A program made the translations under genes and the position numbers. Under the pieces are notes generated by a model. It searched no databases and was not told the DNA's origin. It worked only from the letters and a program-made list of their open reading frames with translations. 5,656 nt of DNA from Phormidesmis priestleyi (GTDB lineage Bacteria > Cyanobacteriota > Cyanobacteriia > Phormidesmidales > Phormidesmidaceae), in assembly GCA_003242115.1 (NCBI GenBank), contig QBMP01000063.1:1-5656 (forward strand). The letters are read 5' to 3'. Shown piece after piece: positions 1 through 4,689 of this stretch. The stretch's first letter is position 1, and each line of letters opens with the position of its first letter.

Positions 1-92
1 AGGGTTCTAATTTCGGGTAGGGCCTGATAGCTCGCGCCACAAATCAGCTTGAACCAGCGGCCCGAACGTAGCGATTCTAGGGGCGCTGGCAA
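1..92 (-). CDS. ldpA: LdpA, N-terminal fragment (cut by window edge)
   Basis: The reverse strand reads from a TTG at 92-90 to the window edge without a stop, giving 30 residues that include the stretch GRWFKLICGASYQALPEIRT. I recognise this as the conserved start of LdpA, which in Synechococcus elongatus is an iron-sulfur protein that tunes the circadian period to light and redox state. The cysteine clusters expected further on lie outside the window. It follows ndhN on the same strand after 22 bases, and ndhN-ldpA adjacency is common in cyanobacteria, so the two are probably co-transcribed. The start is uncertain: there is no clear Shine-Dalgarno sequence, and a second in-frame TTG at 125-123 would overlap the ndhN end by 11 bases. 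The ATG at 96-94 is in another frame that soon stops. Identity rests on recalled family sequence, with no search run. Confidence 0.72.
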   Translation of the reverse strand, partial: MPAPLESLRSGRWFKLICGASYQALPEIRT

Positions 93-114
93 ACATGAGG
101 TGGGTAATAGATGG

Positions 115-582
115 CTAGGCGGCAACAGCTTCGGTGAGGGGGAACCAGGTGAAGGCGCGATCGCCGCCCATTTCTAGCACCACTTTCACTCGTGGCTCCA
201 GCGTTGGCAGCGTGGTCAAAAATTCAACTTCCTGGTTAGAAAGAATGTGGCCTTCAATAATCCACAGCAATAGACCTTTGGATTTTGGCAAGAGGCTCTC
301 CAAGCGGTAGCTGACAACGGGGGGAATGAAGTAGCGATCGCCCGTCGCCGAGGCATCCAGATTTTTCTTACCCAAGTGGGGCGGACGCACCCCATGCACA
401 TCTAATAAATAGGCCGACAAATCACCCAGTCCACGCGCTGATAGATGAGTGCACTCGTAGCCAGCAGCGCGCACCCGTCGCCGATACCGGCCCTCATGCC
501 CTCCTTCCAGCGGCATCCGAACGCCCAGCGCCCCGGCTTTTTCTAGATCACGAGTGAACTTATTAAATGCAATCAGTGCCAT
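115..582 (-). CDS. ndhN: NAD(P)H-quinone oxidoreductase (NDH-1) subunit N
   Basis: This 155-residue protein matches NdhN, a small soluble subunit of the photosynthetic NDH-1 complex on the thylakoid membrane. The complex passes electrons from ferredoxin to plastoquinone in cyclic flow around photosystem I, in respiration, and in the forms used for CO2 uptake. NdhN belongs to the subunits specific to oxygenic phototrophs and has no counterpart in E. coli complex I. Recognisable stretches are GALGVRMPLEGGHEGRY (about 17-33), ARGLGDLSAYLLDVHGVRPPHLGKK in the middle (49-73), and the C-terminal VVLEMGGDRAFTWFPL (134-149). The length is normal for the family, and no membrane segment or cofactor motif is visible, as expected. 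The ATG at 582-580 gives the usual MALI start, though no strong Shine-Dalgarno sequence precedes it. It diverges from the ribosomal operon and precedes ldpA. The body of the gene carries two HIP1 octamers (157-164 and 334-341). Confidence 0.95.
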   Translation of the reverse strand: MALIAFNKFTRDLEKAGALGVRMPLEGGHEGRYRRRVRAAGYECTHLSARGLGDLSAYLLDVHGVRPPHLGKKNLDASATGDRYFIPPVVSYRLESLLPKSKGLLLWIIEGHILSNQEVEFLTTLPTLEPRVKVVLEMGGDRAFTWFPLTEAVAA

Positions 583-667
583 AGCAGGTAAAGCGTAGAG
601 AGGACACGAAATAATAGTACTGCATATTATTGAGGTATGATACTGGCCGTTCGTTTGCAGCGCTTAG

Positions 668-683
668 TGCGCATTAATGAGCA
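668..683. repeat. Imperfect 16-base palindrome upstream of the operon promoter
   Basis: TGC-G-CATTAATG-A-GCA is symmetrical except for one mismatched pair (671/680). Its centre lies about 32 bases upstream of the proposed -35 element at 708, between the divergent ndhN and rplC genes. The size and position would suit a dimeric transcription factor, but I recognise no known cyanobacterial operator in it (it is not, for example, the paired GTTACA of RpaB sites). Such short symmetry can also arise by chance. Confidence 0.25.
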
Positions 684-707
684 GGCTTTTTCATGAAAAG
701 TTTTTAA

Positions 708-735
708 TAGACACGCTCAGAAAAGTGTGTATAAT
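708..735 (+). promoter_or_regulatory. Predicted sigma70-type promoter of the ribosomal-protein operon
   Basis: TAGACA at 708-713 (5 of 6 matches to TTGACA) is followed after 16 bases by a perfect TATAAT at 730-735. This is the best -35/-10 pair I found in the divergent intergenic region and points toward rplC. Transcription would start near 741-743, giving a leader of about 440 bases. The surroundings are AT-rich (CTTTTTCATGAAAAGTTTTT lies just upstream of the -35). In Cyanobacteria such a promoter would be read by SigA. A second promoter closer to rplC cannot be excluded. Confidence 0.6.
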
Positions 736-1027
736 AAGAAGCCGCCGGTAAACGGATACTAGGGGAAATAAGTGCGGCTGTTTTTAAGCAGCAAGCGCTT
801 CTAAAGAAGTTGTTTCTAATTTACGTAACGAACGCATCCCCCAAGTCTTAGGCGCAAAGATAAGGCAAGTTTTGAGAGACCTGTTTGACCCTCGATTTTT
901 GAATCTATGAGAAGACCTTGAAAAAGCTTCTTATCTCGATTTGCTAGTTTAAGGCCATTTAGTCGAGTCTCTAGGCAAAGAGCCCTGTCGATTGTTTTCC
1001 AGTGTGGCTAGCAACCGTAAAAAGTTT

Positions 1028-1070
1028 CGCTAACGGCAGCTTGGAGTTTTTCTCTAAGAGGCAGTTAGCG
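1028..1070 (+). ncRNA. Extended RNA hairpin in the rplC leader (candidate cis-regulatory element)
   Basis: The outer stem is CGCTAAC (1028-1034) with GTTAGCG (1064-1070), seven perfect pairs. Inside come a G/A mismatch (1035/1063), two G-C pairs (1036-1037 with 1061-1062), and an AG/AG internal loop (1038-1039 with 1059-1060). The inner stem is CTTGGAG (1040-1046) with CTCTAAG (1052-1058), seven pairs including one G-U, closed by a five-T loop. The total is 16 pairs in 43 bases with small purine-rich internal loops, a style often seen in protein-binding RNAs. It ends about 110 bases before the rplC start. It is not a typical terminator, because no U tract follows the outer stem. The pairing was read by eye, without folding energies or covariation. 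Confidence 0.45.
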
Positions 1071-1089
1071 GTTTGGCTTGCGTTGGTTA

Positions 1090-1108
1090 GCCAGTATTAA
1101 TTGCTGGT
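1090..1108 (+). ncRNA. Second leader hairpin
   Basis: CCAGTA (1091-1096) pairs with TGCTGG (1102-1107), including one G-U, around a five-base TTAAT loop. A flanking G-U (1090/1108) could extend it. It lies 19 bases after the larger hairpin and ends immediately before the ATG of the possible upstream ORF at 1109, so it could expose or hide that start. It is weaker than the 1028-1070 structure and may be fortuitous. Confidence 0.3.
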
Positions 1109-1162
1109 ATGTCAAAAAACCCTGAGCGAGTGGTGAAAGCCATCGCGCTTGGGGCGTTGTGA
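1109..1162 (+). other. Possible 17-codon upstream ORF (leader peptide)
   Basis: ATG at 1109 opens a frame encoding [17 protein letters not shown] that ends with TGA at 1160-1162, 17 bases before the chosen rplC start. Its stop overlaps the alternative GTG at 1159 and sits just ahead of the rplC Shine-Dalgarno sequence, so translation here could be coupled to rplC. Against it, no Shine-Dalgarno sequence precedes the ATG, the peptide matches nothing I know, and an ORF of this size is common by chance. Confidence 0.15.
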
Positions 1163-1165
1163 AGC

Positions 1166-1169
1166 GGAG
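1166..1169 (+). promoter_or_regulatory. Ribosome binding site that decides the rplC start
   Basis: GGAG lies 10 bases before the GTG at 1180. That GTG opens the usual (M)[13 protein letters not shown] start of bacterial L3. The GTG at 1159 lies upstream of this site and would add seven residues (MKRSLDL) not normal for L3, so 1180 is preferred. Confidence 0.7.
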
Positions 1170-1179
1170 TCTAGATTTA

Positions 1180-1818
1180 GTGGCTGTCGGTATTCTTGGT
1201 ACCAAACTTGGTATGACCCAGGTGTTTGACGAAATTGGTAATGCCATTCCAGTGACCGTCATTCAGGCTGGCCCTTGCGTAATCACGCAAATTAAAACAA
1301 AAAAAACAGACGGTTACTCGTCTGTACAAATCGGCTACGGCGAGGTCAAAGAGAAGGCGCTTAATCGCCCCAAGCTCGGCCATCTCAAGAAGTCTGGTGC
1401 CACGCCTGTGCGTCACCTGCGTGAGTACCGAGTCGCAGAAACCAGCGAATTTGAGATTGGTCAGTCGCTAGCGGCTAGCTTGTTTGAGGCCGGTCAGCTA
1501 ATAGATGTGAGCGGTACCAGCATCGGTAAGGGGTTTGCAGGCAACCAAAAGCGCAATAACTTTAGACGCGGCCCAATGTCCCACGGCTCTAAAAATCACC
1601 GCGCCCCTGGTTCAACGGGTGCCGGTACTACGCCGGGTCGTGTGTATCCCGGCAAGAAGATGGCCGGTCAAATGGGAAACGAAAGAGTGACCATTCGCAA
1701 GCTCAGCGTGTTTCGGGTGGATGGCGATCGCAATCTTTTACTCGTCAAAGGCGGCGTTCCTGGCAAAGCCGGTTCACTGCTAAGCATTGTGCCTGCAACC
1801 ATCGTCGGACAGCAGTAG
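1180..1818 (+). CDS. rplC: 50S ribosomal protein L3
   Basis: L3 is one of the two proteins that start assembly of the large subunit. It binds 23S rRNA near its 3' end, and a long extension reaches toward the peptidyl-transferase centre. From GTG 1180 the protein has 212 residues, normal for cyanobacteria. The L3 signature is complete: F102, D109, G112, S114, G116-K117-G118, G121 and R125, followed by the extension [17 protein letters not shown] (129-145) and the conserved [18 protein letters not shown] (158-175). Residue 150 is Thr in GAGTTPGR, where E. coli L3 has the Gln methylated by PrmB. That modification therefore cannot occur at this site. It is the first gene of the operon, as rpsJ is absent, which is usual in Cyanobacteria. 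A longer reading from GTG 1159 is possible but unlikely. One HIP1 octamer lies at 1724-1731. Confidence 0.97.
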   Translation: MAVGILGTKLGMTQVFDEIGNAIPVTVIQAGPCVITQIKTKKTDGYSSVQIGYGEVKEKALNRPKLGHLKKSGATPVRHLREYRVAETSEFEIGQSLAASLFEAGQLIDVSGTSIGKGFAGNQKRNNFRRGPMSHGSKNHRAPGSTGAGTTPGRVYPGKKMAGQMGNERVTIRKLSVFRVDGDRNLLLVKGGVPGKAGSLLSIVPATIVGQQ

Positions 1819-1956
1819 GTCGCGCAGCAAGGCGGCAAGTAAGTTAGGCGCTCCAGCTAGAGCAAAAGACTAGAGCAGAGAGCAACGAAGGTAGTCAGGC
1901 GCTGGCCAGCAGCTCAAAAAAAGAATTGTCAGGCGATAGAGATCAAAGGATAGACC
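1819..1956 (+). repeat. rplC-rplD spacer with short direct repeats
   Basis: This 138-base gap is the longest inside the operon. It holds CTAGAGCA twice (1857-1864 and 1870-1877, 13 bases apart) and a GTYAGGCG motif three times (1843-1850, 1894-1901 and 1928-1935). A perfect 10-base palindrome, GCTGGCCAGC, lies at 1901-1910, followed closely by an A-rich run (1915-1923). There is no ORF of note and no clear terminator. The Shine-Dalgarno sequence of rplD, AAGGA, lies at 1946-1950. The function of the repeats, if any, is unknown. Confidence 0.4.
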
Positions 1957-2589
1957 ATGGTTGATTGTGTAGTTAAAAATTGGCAGGGCGAAGAGGCCGG
2001 TACCGCCACCGTAGACTCCAAAGTGGCCGTAGCTGAAAATGCCTCTCATATTGTGCATCGGGCGCTCGTGCGGCAAATCAATAACGGTCGGCAGGGCAAT
2101 GCTTCATCCAAAACTCGCGCCGAAGTGCGTGGCGGTGGACGCAAGCCCTGGAAACAGAAGGGCACTGGTAGAGCCAGAGCCGGATCTATCCGTTCTCCGC
2201 TATGGCGTGGCGGCGGCGTCATTTTTGGCCCTAAGCCTCGTGACTACAGCACCAAAATGAACCGGAAAGAGCGCCGTCTCGCGCTTCGTACCGCGTTTCA
2301 AGGTTGCGCTGATGGCATCCTAGTCGTTGAAGACTTTAGCAGTGAGCTAGCCCAGCCCAAAACTAAAGAAATGCTGGCAGCGATCGCTCGTTGGGGCATT
2401 GATCCCGACAGCAAGATTTTAATCATCGACACCGAAAAAACTGACATATTGAATCGATCTGTGCGCAACATCCCCAATATCAAGCTGATTGCGGCAACTA
2501 GCCTCAACATTTACGACATTTTGAACGCTGATAGCCTCGTGGTCACAGCATCTGCTCTGGAGAAGATTAAGGAGGTCTACGGTGAGTAA
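1957..2589 (+). CDS. rplD: 50S ribosomal protein L4
   Basis: L4 binds domain I of 23S rRNA early in assembly, and its long loop lines the nascent-chain tunnel with L22. The 210-residue protein shows the usual parts. The N-terminal strand is [13 protein letters not shown]. The basic tunnel loop spans about residues 50-100 with [20 protein letters not shown] (58-77), [19 protein letters not shown] (80-98) and [15 protein letters not shown] (100-114). A Rossmann-like C-terminal half (120-205) includes ILVVEDF and LIIDTE. ATG 1957 is preceded by AAGGA six bases upstream and gives the standard MVDC start. In E. coli L4 also represses its own operon by binding the leader, and whether that happens here is not known. 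Its 3' end carries the ribosome binding site of rplW and overlaps that gene by 8 bases. Confidence 0.98.
   Translation: MVDCVVKNWQGEEAGTATVDSKVAVAENASHIVHRALVRQINNGRQGNASSKTRAEVRGGGRKPWKQKGTGRARAGSIRSPLWRGGGVIFGPKPRDYSTKMNRKERRLALRTAFQGCADGILVVEDFSSELAQPKTKEMLAAIARWGIDPDSKILIIDTEKTDILNRSVRNIPNIKLIAATSLNIYDILNADSLVVTASALEKIKEVYGE
2569..2576 (+). promoter_or_regulatory. Strong Shine-Dalgarno of rplW inside rplD
   Basis: AAGGAGGT is a full-length complement to the end of 16S rRNA. It lies five bases before the GTG start of rplW, within the last codons of rplD (Lys-Glu-Val). It strengthens the choice of GTG 2582 as the start and suggests coupled, near-equimolar L4 and L23 synthesis. Confidence 0.85.
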
Positions 2590-2887
2590 ACGAATCGAAG
2601 CATACGAGTTACCGGATATTATCCGCAAACCTCTGATTACCGAAAAAGCCACCATCGCTTTAGAGAACAATCAGTACACCTTTGAAGTCTCGCCCAAAGC
2701 CACCAAGCCACAGATAAAAACCGCGATTGAAGCCCTGTTTGAAGTCACGGTCACGGGTATCAACACCCAGAACCCACCGCGTAAAAAGCGCCGCGTCGGT
2801 CAATTTATCGGCCACCGAGCTGCCTACAAGCGCGCAGTCGTGACCCTTGCGGAAGGTGACTCAATAACGCTCTTCCCAGACGTATAA
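2582..2887 (+). CDS. rplW: 50S ribosomal protein L23
   Basis: L23 sits at the mouth of the polypeptide exit tunnel and is the docking site for trigger factor and signal recognition particle. The 101-residue product has the bacterial L23 fold: [20 protein letters not shown] at the N-terminus, then [15 protein letters not shown] (41-55), a basic loop [15 protein letters not shown] (65-79), and the L23 signature [16 protein letters not shown] (83-98). Glu21 in ITEK aligns with Glu18 of E. coli L23, which contacts trigger factor. The start is GTG, which overlaps the last 8 bases of rplD and lies behind a very strong ribosome binding site. The length is normal. Confidence 0.97.
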   Translation: MSKRIEAYELPDIIRKPLITEKATIALENNQYTFEVSPKATKPQIKTAIEALFEVTVTGINTQNPPRKKRRVGQFIGHRAAYKRAVVTLAEGDSITLFPDV

Positions 2888-2997
2888 AGGCGCACAAGCC
2901 GGGCATGTAGAGCGGACTTTACAAACGGACAGCTTCACGCGATCCCCCCGCAATTTTTCCTAGACCACAGCAGTAACCACAGCGACATAGTATAGCC
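2888..2997. other. rplW-rplB spacer
   Basis: This 110-base gap has no ORF or terminator that I can support. It contains a C run (2943-2949) followed by a T run (2954-2958), and ACCACAGC twice (2964-2971 and 2976-2983). No clear Shine-Dalgarno sequence precedes the rplB ATG at 2998, unlike most genes in this operon. Confidence 0.4.
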
Positions 2998-3861
2998 ATG
3001 GGCATTCGCTCTTATCGACCTCTTACACCTGGCACGCGCGAGCGTACCGTCTCCGACTTCTCTGTAATCACCACAGATAAGCCTGAGAAATCACTTACCT
3101 ACTCGGTGCATCGCCTCAAAGGCCGCAACAACCGGGGCGTCATCACCTGTCGTCATCGCGGTGGCGGTCACAAGCGCCTGTACCGCGAAATCGATTTTCG
3201 TCGCGACAAGCGCAACATTCCGGCGAAAGTAGCCACCATTGAATACGATCCCAACCGCAATGCTCGAATTGCCTTGGTGAACTACGAAGATGGCGAAAAG
3301 CGCTACATTCTTCACCCATTAGGGTTAGAAGTTGGCACCACTATCATTGCTAGTGAAGACGCTCCCTTTGAAGTCGGCAACGCCTTACCTCTACACCGCA
3401 TTCCATTAGGCACCACCGTTCACAATGTTGAACTGGTTGCTGGCAAAGGCGGCCAAATGGTTCGTGCGGCTGGTTCAGGGGCACAGCTCGTCGCCAAAGA
3501 AGGTGGCTATGTCACCCTTAAGCTGCCTTCGAGTGAAGTCAGGATGGTTCGCCGTGAGTGCTACGCCACTATTGGCCAAGTCGGCAACATTGAGCACCGC
3601 AACTTGACCTTGGGCAAAGCCGGTCGCAAGCGCTGGGCAGGTCGCCGACCTGAAGTGCGCGGTAGCGTCATGAACCCTGTAGATCACCCACATGGTGGTG
3701 GTGAAGGCCGCGCGCCGATTGGTCGCAGTGGGCCAGTAACGCCTTGGGGTAAGCCTGCTTTGGGTTACAAAACCCGCAAAAAGAAGAAAGGTAGTGACGC
3801 CCTGATTGTGCGTCGGCGTCGGAGTTCTTCTAAGCGCGGTCGTGGCGGTCGTAACGCTTAG
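2998..3861 (+). CDS. rplB: 50S ribosomal protein L2
   Basis: L2 is a primary 23S rRNA binder needed for subunit joining and for a fully active peptidyl-transferase centre. The 287-residue product is the usual cyanobacterial length. Its N-terminal OB-like region includes [20 protein letters not shown] (41-60) and the core [22 protein letters not shown] (66-87). The SH3-like middle runs through [24 protein letters not shown] (159-182). The C-terminal signature [21 protein letters not shown] spans 225-245, and His230 appears to match the functionally important His229 of E. coli. A strongly basic tail ends in [19 protein letters not shown] 2998 gives the standard [14 protein letters not shown] start. 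The ribosome binding site is poor despite high expected expression, so initiation may rely on upstream translation or an unstructured A-rich leader. Confidence 0.98.
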   Translation: MGIRSYRPLTPGTRERTVSDFSVITTDKPEKSLTYSVHRLKGRNNRGVITCRHRGGGHKRLYREIDFRRDKRNIPAKVATIEYDPNRNARIALVNYEDGEKRYILHPLGLEVGTTIIASEDAPFEVGNALPLHRIPLGTTVHNVELVAGKGGQMVRAAGSGAQLVAKEGGYVTLKLPSSEVRMVRRECYATIGQVGNIEHRNLTLGKAGRKRWAGRRPEVRGSVMNPVDHPHGGGEGRAPIGRSGPVTPWGKPALGYKTRKKKKGSDALIVRRRRSSSKRGRGGRNA

Positions 3862-3929
3862 GTCTTAGACATCTCTTAGGCAGCTAGATCTCACAGGCAC
3901 AAAATTCTTAGATTTCCAGGAAAAATAAC

Positions 3930-4208
3930 ATGTCTCGTTCCCTTAAGAAGGGGCCATTCGTGGCGGATCACCTTCTCACCAAAATTGAAAAGCTCAACGC
4001 CAAAAACGAGAAGCAGGTGATCAAAACTTGGTCACGCGCTTCCACTATCATTCCTCAGTTTATCGGTCATACCGTTGCCGTTCACAACGGTCGTCAGCAT
4101 GTACCGGTTTTCATCAACGAGCAAATGGTGGGTCATAAGCTAGGCGAATTTGCCCCGACTCGGACATTTCGAGGCCATGCAAAAAGCGATAAAAAGGCAC
4201 GTCGCTAG
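3930..4208 (+). CDS. rpsS: 30S ribosomal protein S19
   Basis: S19 lies in the head of the small subunit, works with S13, and takes part in the bridge to the large subunit and in A-site tRNA contacts. The 92-residue product is full length. It has the start [15 protein letters not shown], then [17 protein letters not shown] (32-48), and the S19 signature running from N53-G54-R55 through [18 protein letters not shown] to T77. A basic tail, [10 protein letters not shown], follows. AGGA at 3918-3921, eight bases before the ATG, supports the start. The 68-base gap after rplB contains TCTTAG three times. The rplV ribosome binding site begins right at its stop codon. Confidence 0.97.
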   Translation: MSRSLKKGPFVADHLLTKIEKLNAKNEKQVIKTWSRASTIIPQFIGHTVAVHNGRQHVPVFINEQMVGHKLGEFAPTRTFRGHAKSDKKARR

Positions 4209-4222
4209 AGGAGTGAACAAAA

Positions 4223-4585
4223 ATGATTGAGATTGAATCAAATTTACAGGTCAAGGCGACAGCCAAGTTCGTGCGGATGTCTCCGCGTAAAGTGCGCCGT
4301 GTGCTCGACCAAATTCGGGGACGCTCTTACCGCGAAGCATTAATTATGTTGGAGTTCATGCCCTACAAGGCATGTGAACCGATTTTGAAAGTGTTGCGCT
4401 CAGCCGTGGCCAATGCCGAGCACAACAATGGGCTAGATCCAGTTAGCCTTTACGTGTCTGAGGCTTACGCCGATCAAGGGCCAGTGCTCAAACGCTTTCG
4501 CCCCCGCGCTCAAGGTCGCGCCTTTCAAATTCGCAAGCCGTCTTGTCATATTGCTATAGCGGTTGCCCCCGGCACCGAGTCATAG
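4223..4585 (+). CDS. rplV: 50S ribosomal protein L22
   Basis: L22 contacts all domains of 23S rRNA, and its long beta-hairpin lines the exit tunnel opposite L4, where changes can give macrolide resistance. The 120-residue product shows [20 protein letters not shown] (12-31), [19 protein letters not shown] (33-51), and [16 protein letters not shown] (57-72). The hairpin region and L22 signature run from K90 through RFRPRAQGR to HIAIAV (109-114). It starts 14 bases after rpsS, with GGAG at 4210-4213 nine bases before the ATG. The first eight or so residues are variable in the family. The stop is followed directly by a 28-base perfect palindrome. Confidence 0.97.
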   Translation: MIEIESNLQVKATAKFVRMSPRKVRRVLDQIRGRSYREALIMLEFMPYKACEPILKVLRSAVANAEHNNGLDPVSLYVSEAYADQGPVLKRFRPRAQGRAFQIRKPSCHIAIAVAPGTES

Positions 4586-4613
4586 CAATGACTTAGCGAT
4601 CGCTAAGTCATTG
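4586..4613. repeat. Perfect 28-base palindrome centred on HIP1, directly after rplV
   Basis: The half-site CAATGACTTAGCGA (4586-4599) is followed immediately by its exact reverse complement (4600-4613). The centre is the HIP1 octamer GCGATCGC (4596-4603). It begins at the first base after the rplV TAG stop. As RNA it would form a stem of about 12 pairs with a minimal tetraloop. No U tract follows, so a Rho-independent terminator is unlikely. It could act as an mRNA 3' stabiliser or processing site between rplV and rpsC, or as a DNA site, and neither is shown by sequence alone. Confidence 0.6.
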
Positions 4614-4653
4614 AGCAAGTTATCGAACCATCCTTCCATCCGTATCCAGCAGA

Positions 4654-4675
4654 CCGTTTTCTTATCCGTTTTCTT
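4654..4675 (+). repeat. Tandem repeat of CCGTTTTCTT just before the rpsC ribosome binding site
   Basis: CCGTTTTCTT occurs at 4654-4663 and again at 4666-4675, with a period of 12 bases (AT between them). The block ends one base before the rpsC Shine-Dalgarno AAGGAGT (4677-4683). The pyrimidine-rich second copy could pair with the purine-rich binding site (CTT with AAG) and so modulate access, but the stem would be very short. Confidence 0.4.
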
Positions 4676-4689
4676 CAAGGAGTACATCA

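Larger units (their letters stand above)
742..1179 (+). promoter_or_regulatory. Long predicted 5' leader of the rplC operon, with hairpins
   Basis: This stretch between the predicted start of transcription and rplC holds no recognisable protein gene. It contains several potential RNA hairpins. A GATT/AATC stem with outer CTC/GAG pairs and a three-base bulge lies at 891-911. A long extended hairpin lies at 1028-1070, and a 6-7 pair hairpin at 1090-1108. A possible 17-codon upstream ORF lies at 1109-1162. In gammaproteobacteria the S10 operon leader is bound by L4 to repress the operon, but I see no clear resemblance to that leader. A comparable feedback role here is inference from the length, structure and position. 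The leader boundary depends on the promoter prediction. Confidence 0.45.

Noticed and set aside
94..96. ATG as the ldpA start
   Set aside because: It is in a different frame from the LdpA-like sequence and reaches a stop after about 29 codons.
216..401. Minus-strand ORF of 61 codons inside ndhN
   Set aside because: It is a shadow in another frame of ndhN, with no family resemblance and no separate ribosome binding site.
583..660. Promoter of ndhN on the minus strand (TATTAT at 616-611)
   Set aside because: The region is AT-rich with several -10-like hexamers, but none has a convincing -35 at the right distance, so no single site could be supported.
686..705. CTTTTTCATGAAAAG followed by TTTTT as a terminator
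   Set aside because: The stem is almost all A-T with a three-base loop. It lies upstream of the promoter between divergent genes, where no transcript needs to end.
1159..1179. Upstream GTG giving L3 seven more residues (MKRSLDL)
   Set aside because: The GGAG ribosome binding site lies downstream of it, and GTG 1180 gives the standard L3 start. The extra residues are not normal for the family.
583..1179. tRNA, known small RNA, mobile element or CRISPR array in the large gap
   Set aside because: No cloverleaf, spaced direct repeats, transposase frame or terminal inverted repeats were seen.
1870..2076. Minus-strand ORF across the rplC-rplD gap and the rplD start
   Set aside because: It is mostly antisense to rplD, with no recognisable protein features, and is best explained as a chance frame.
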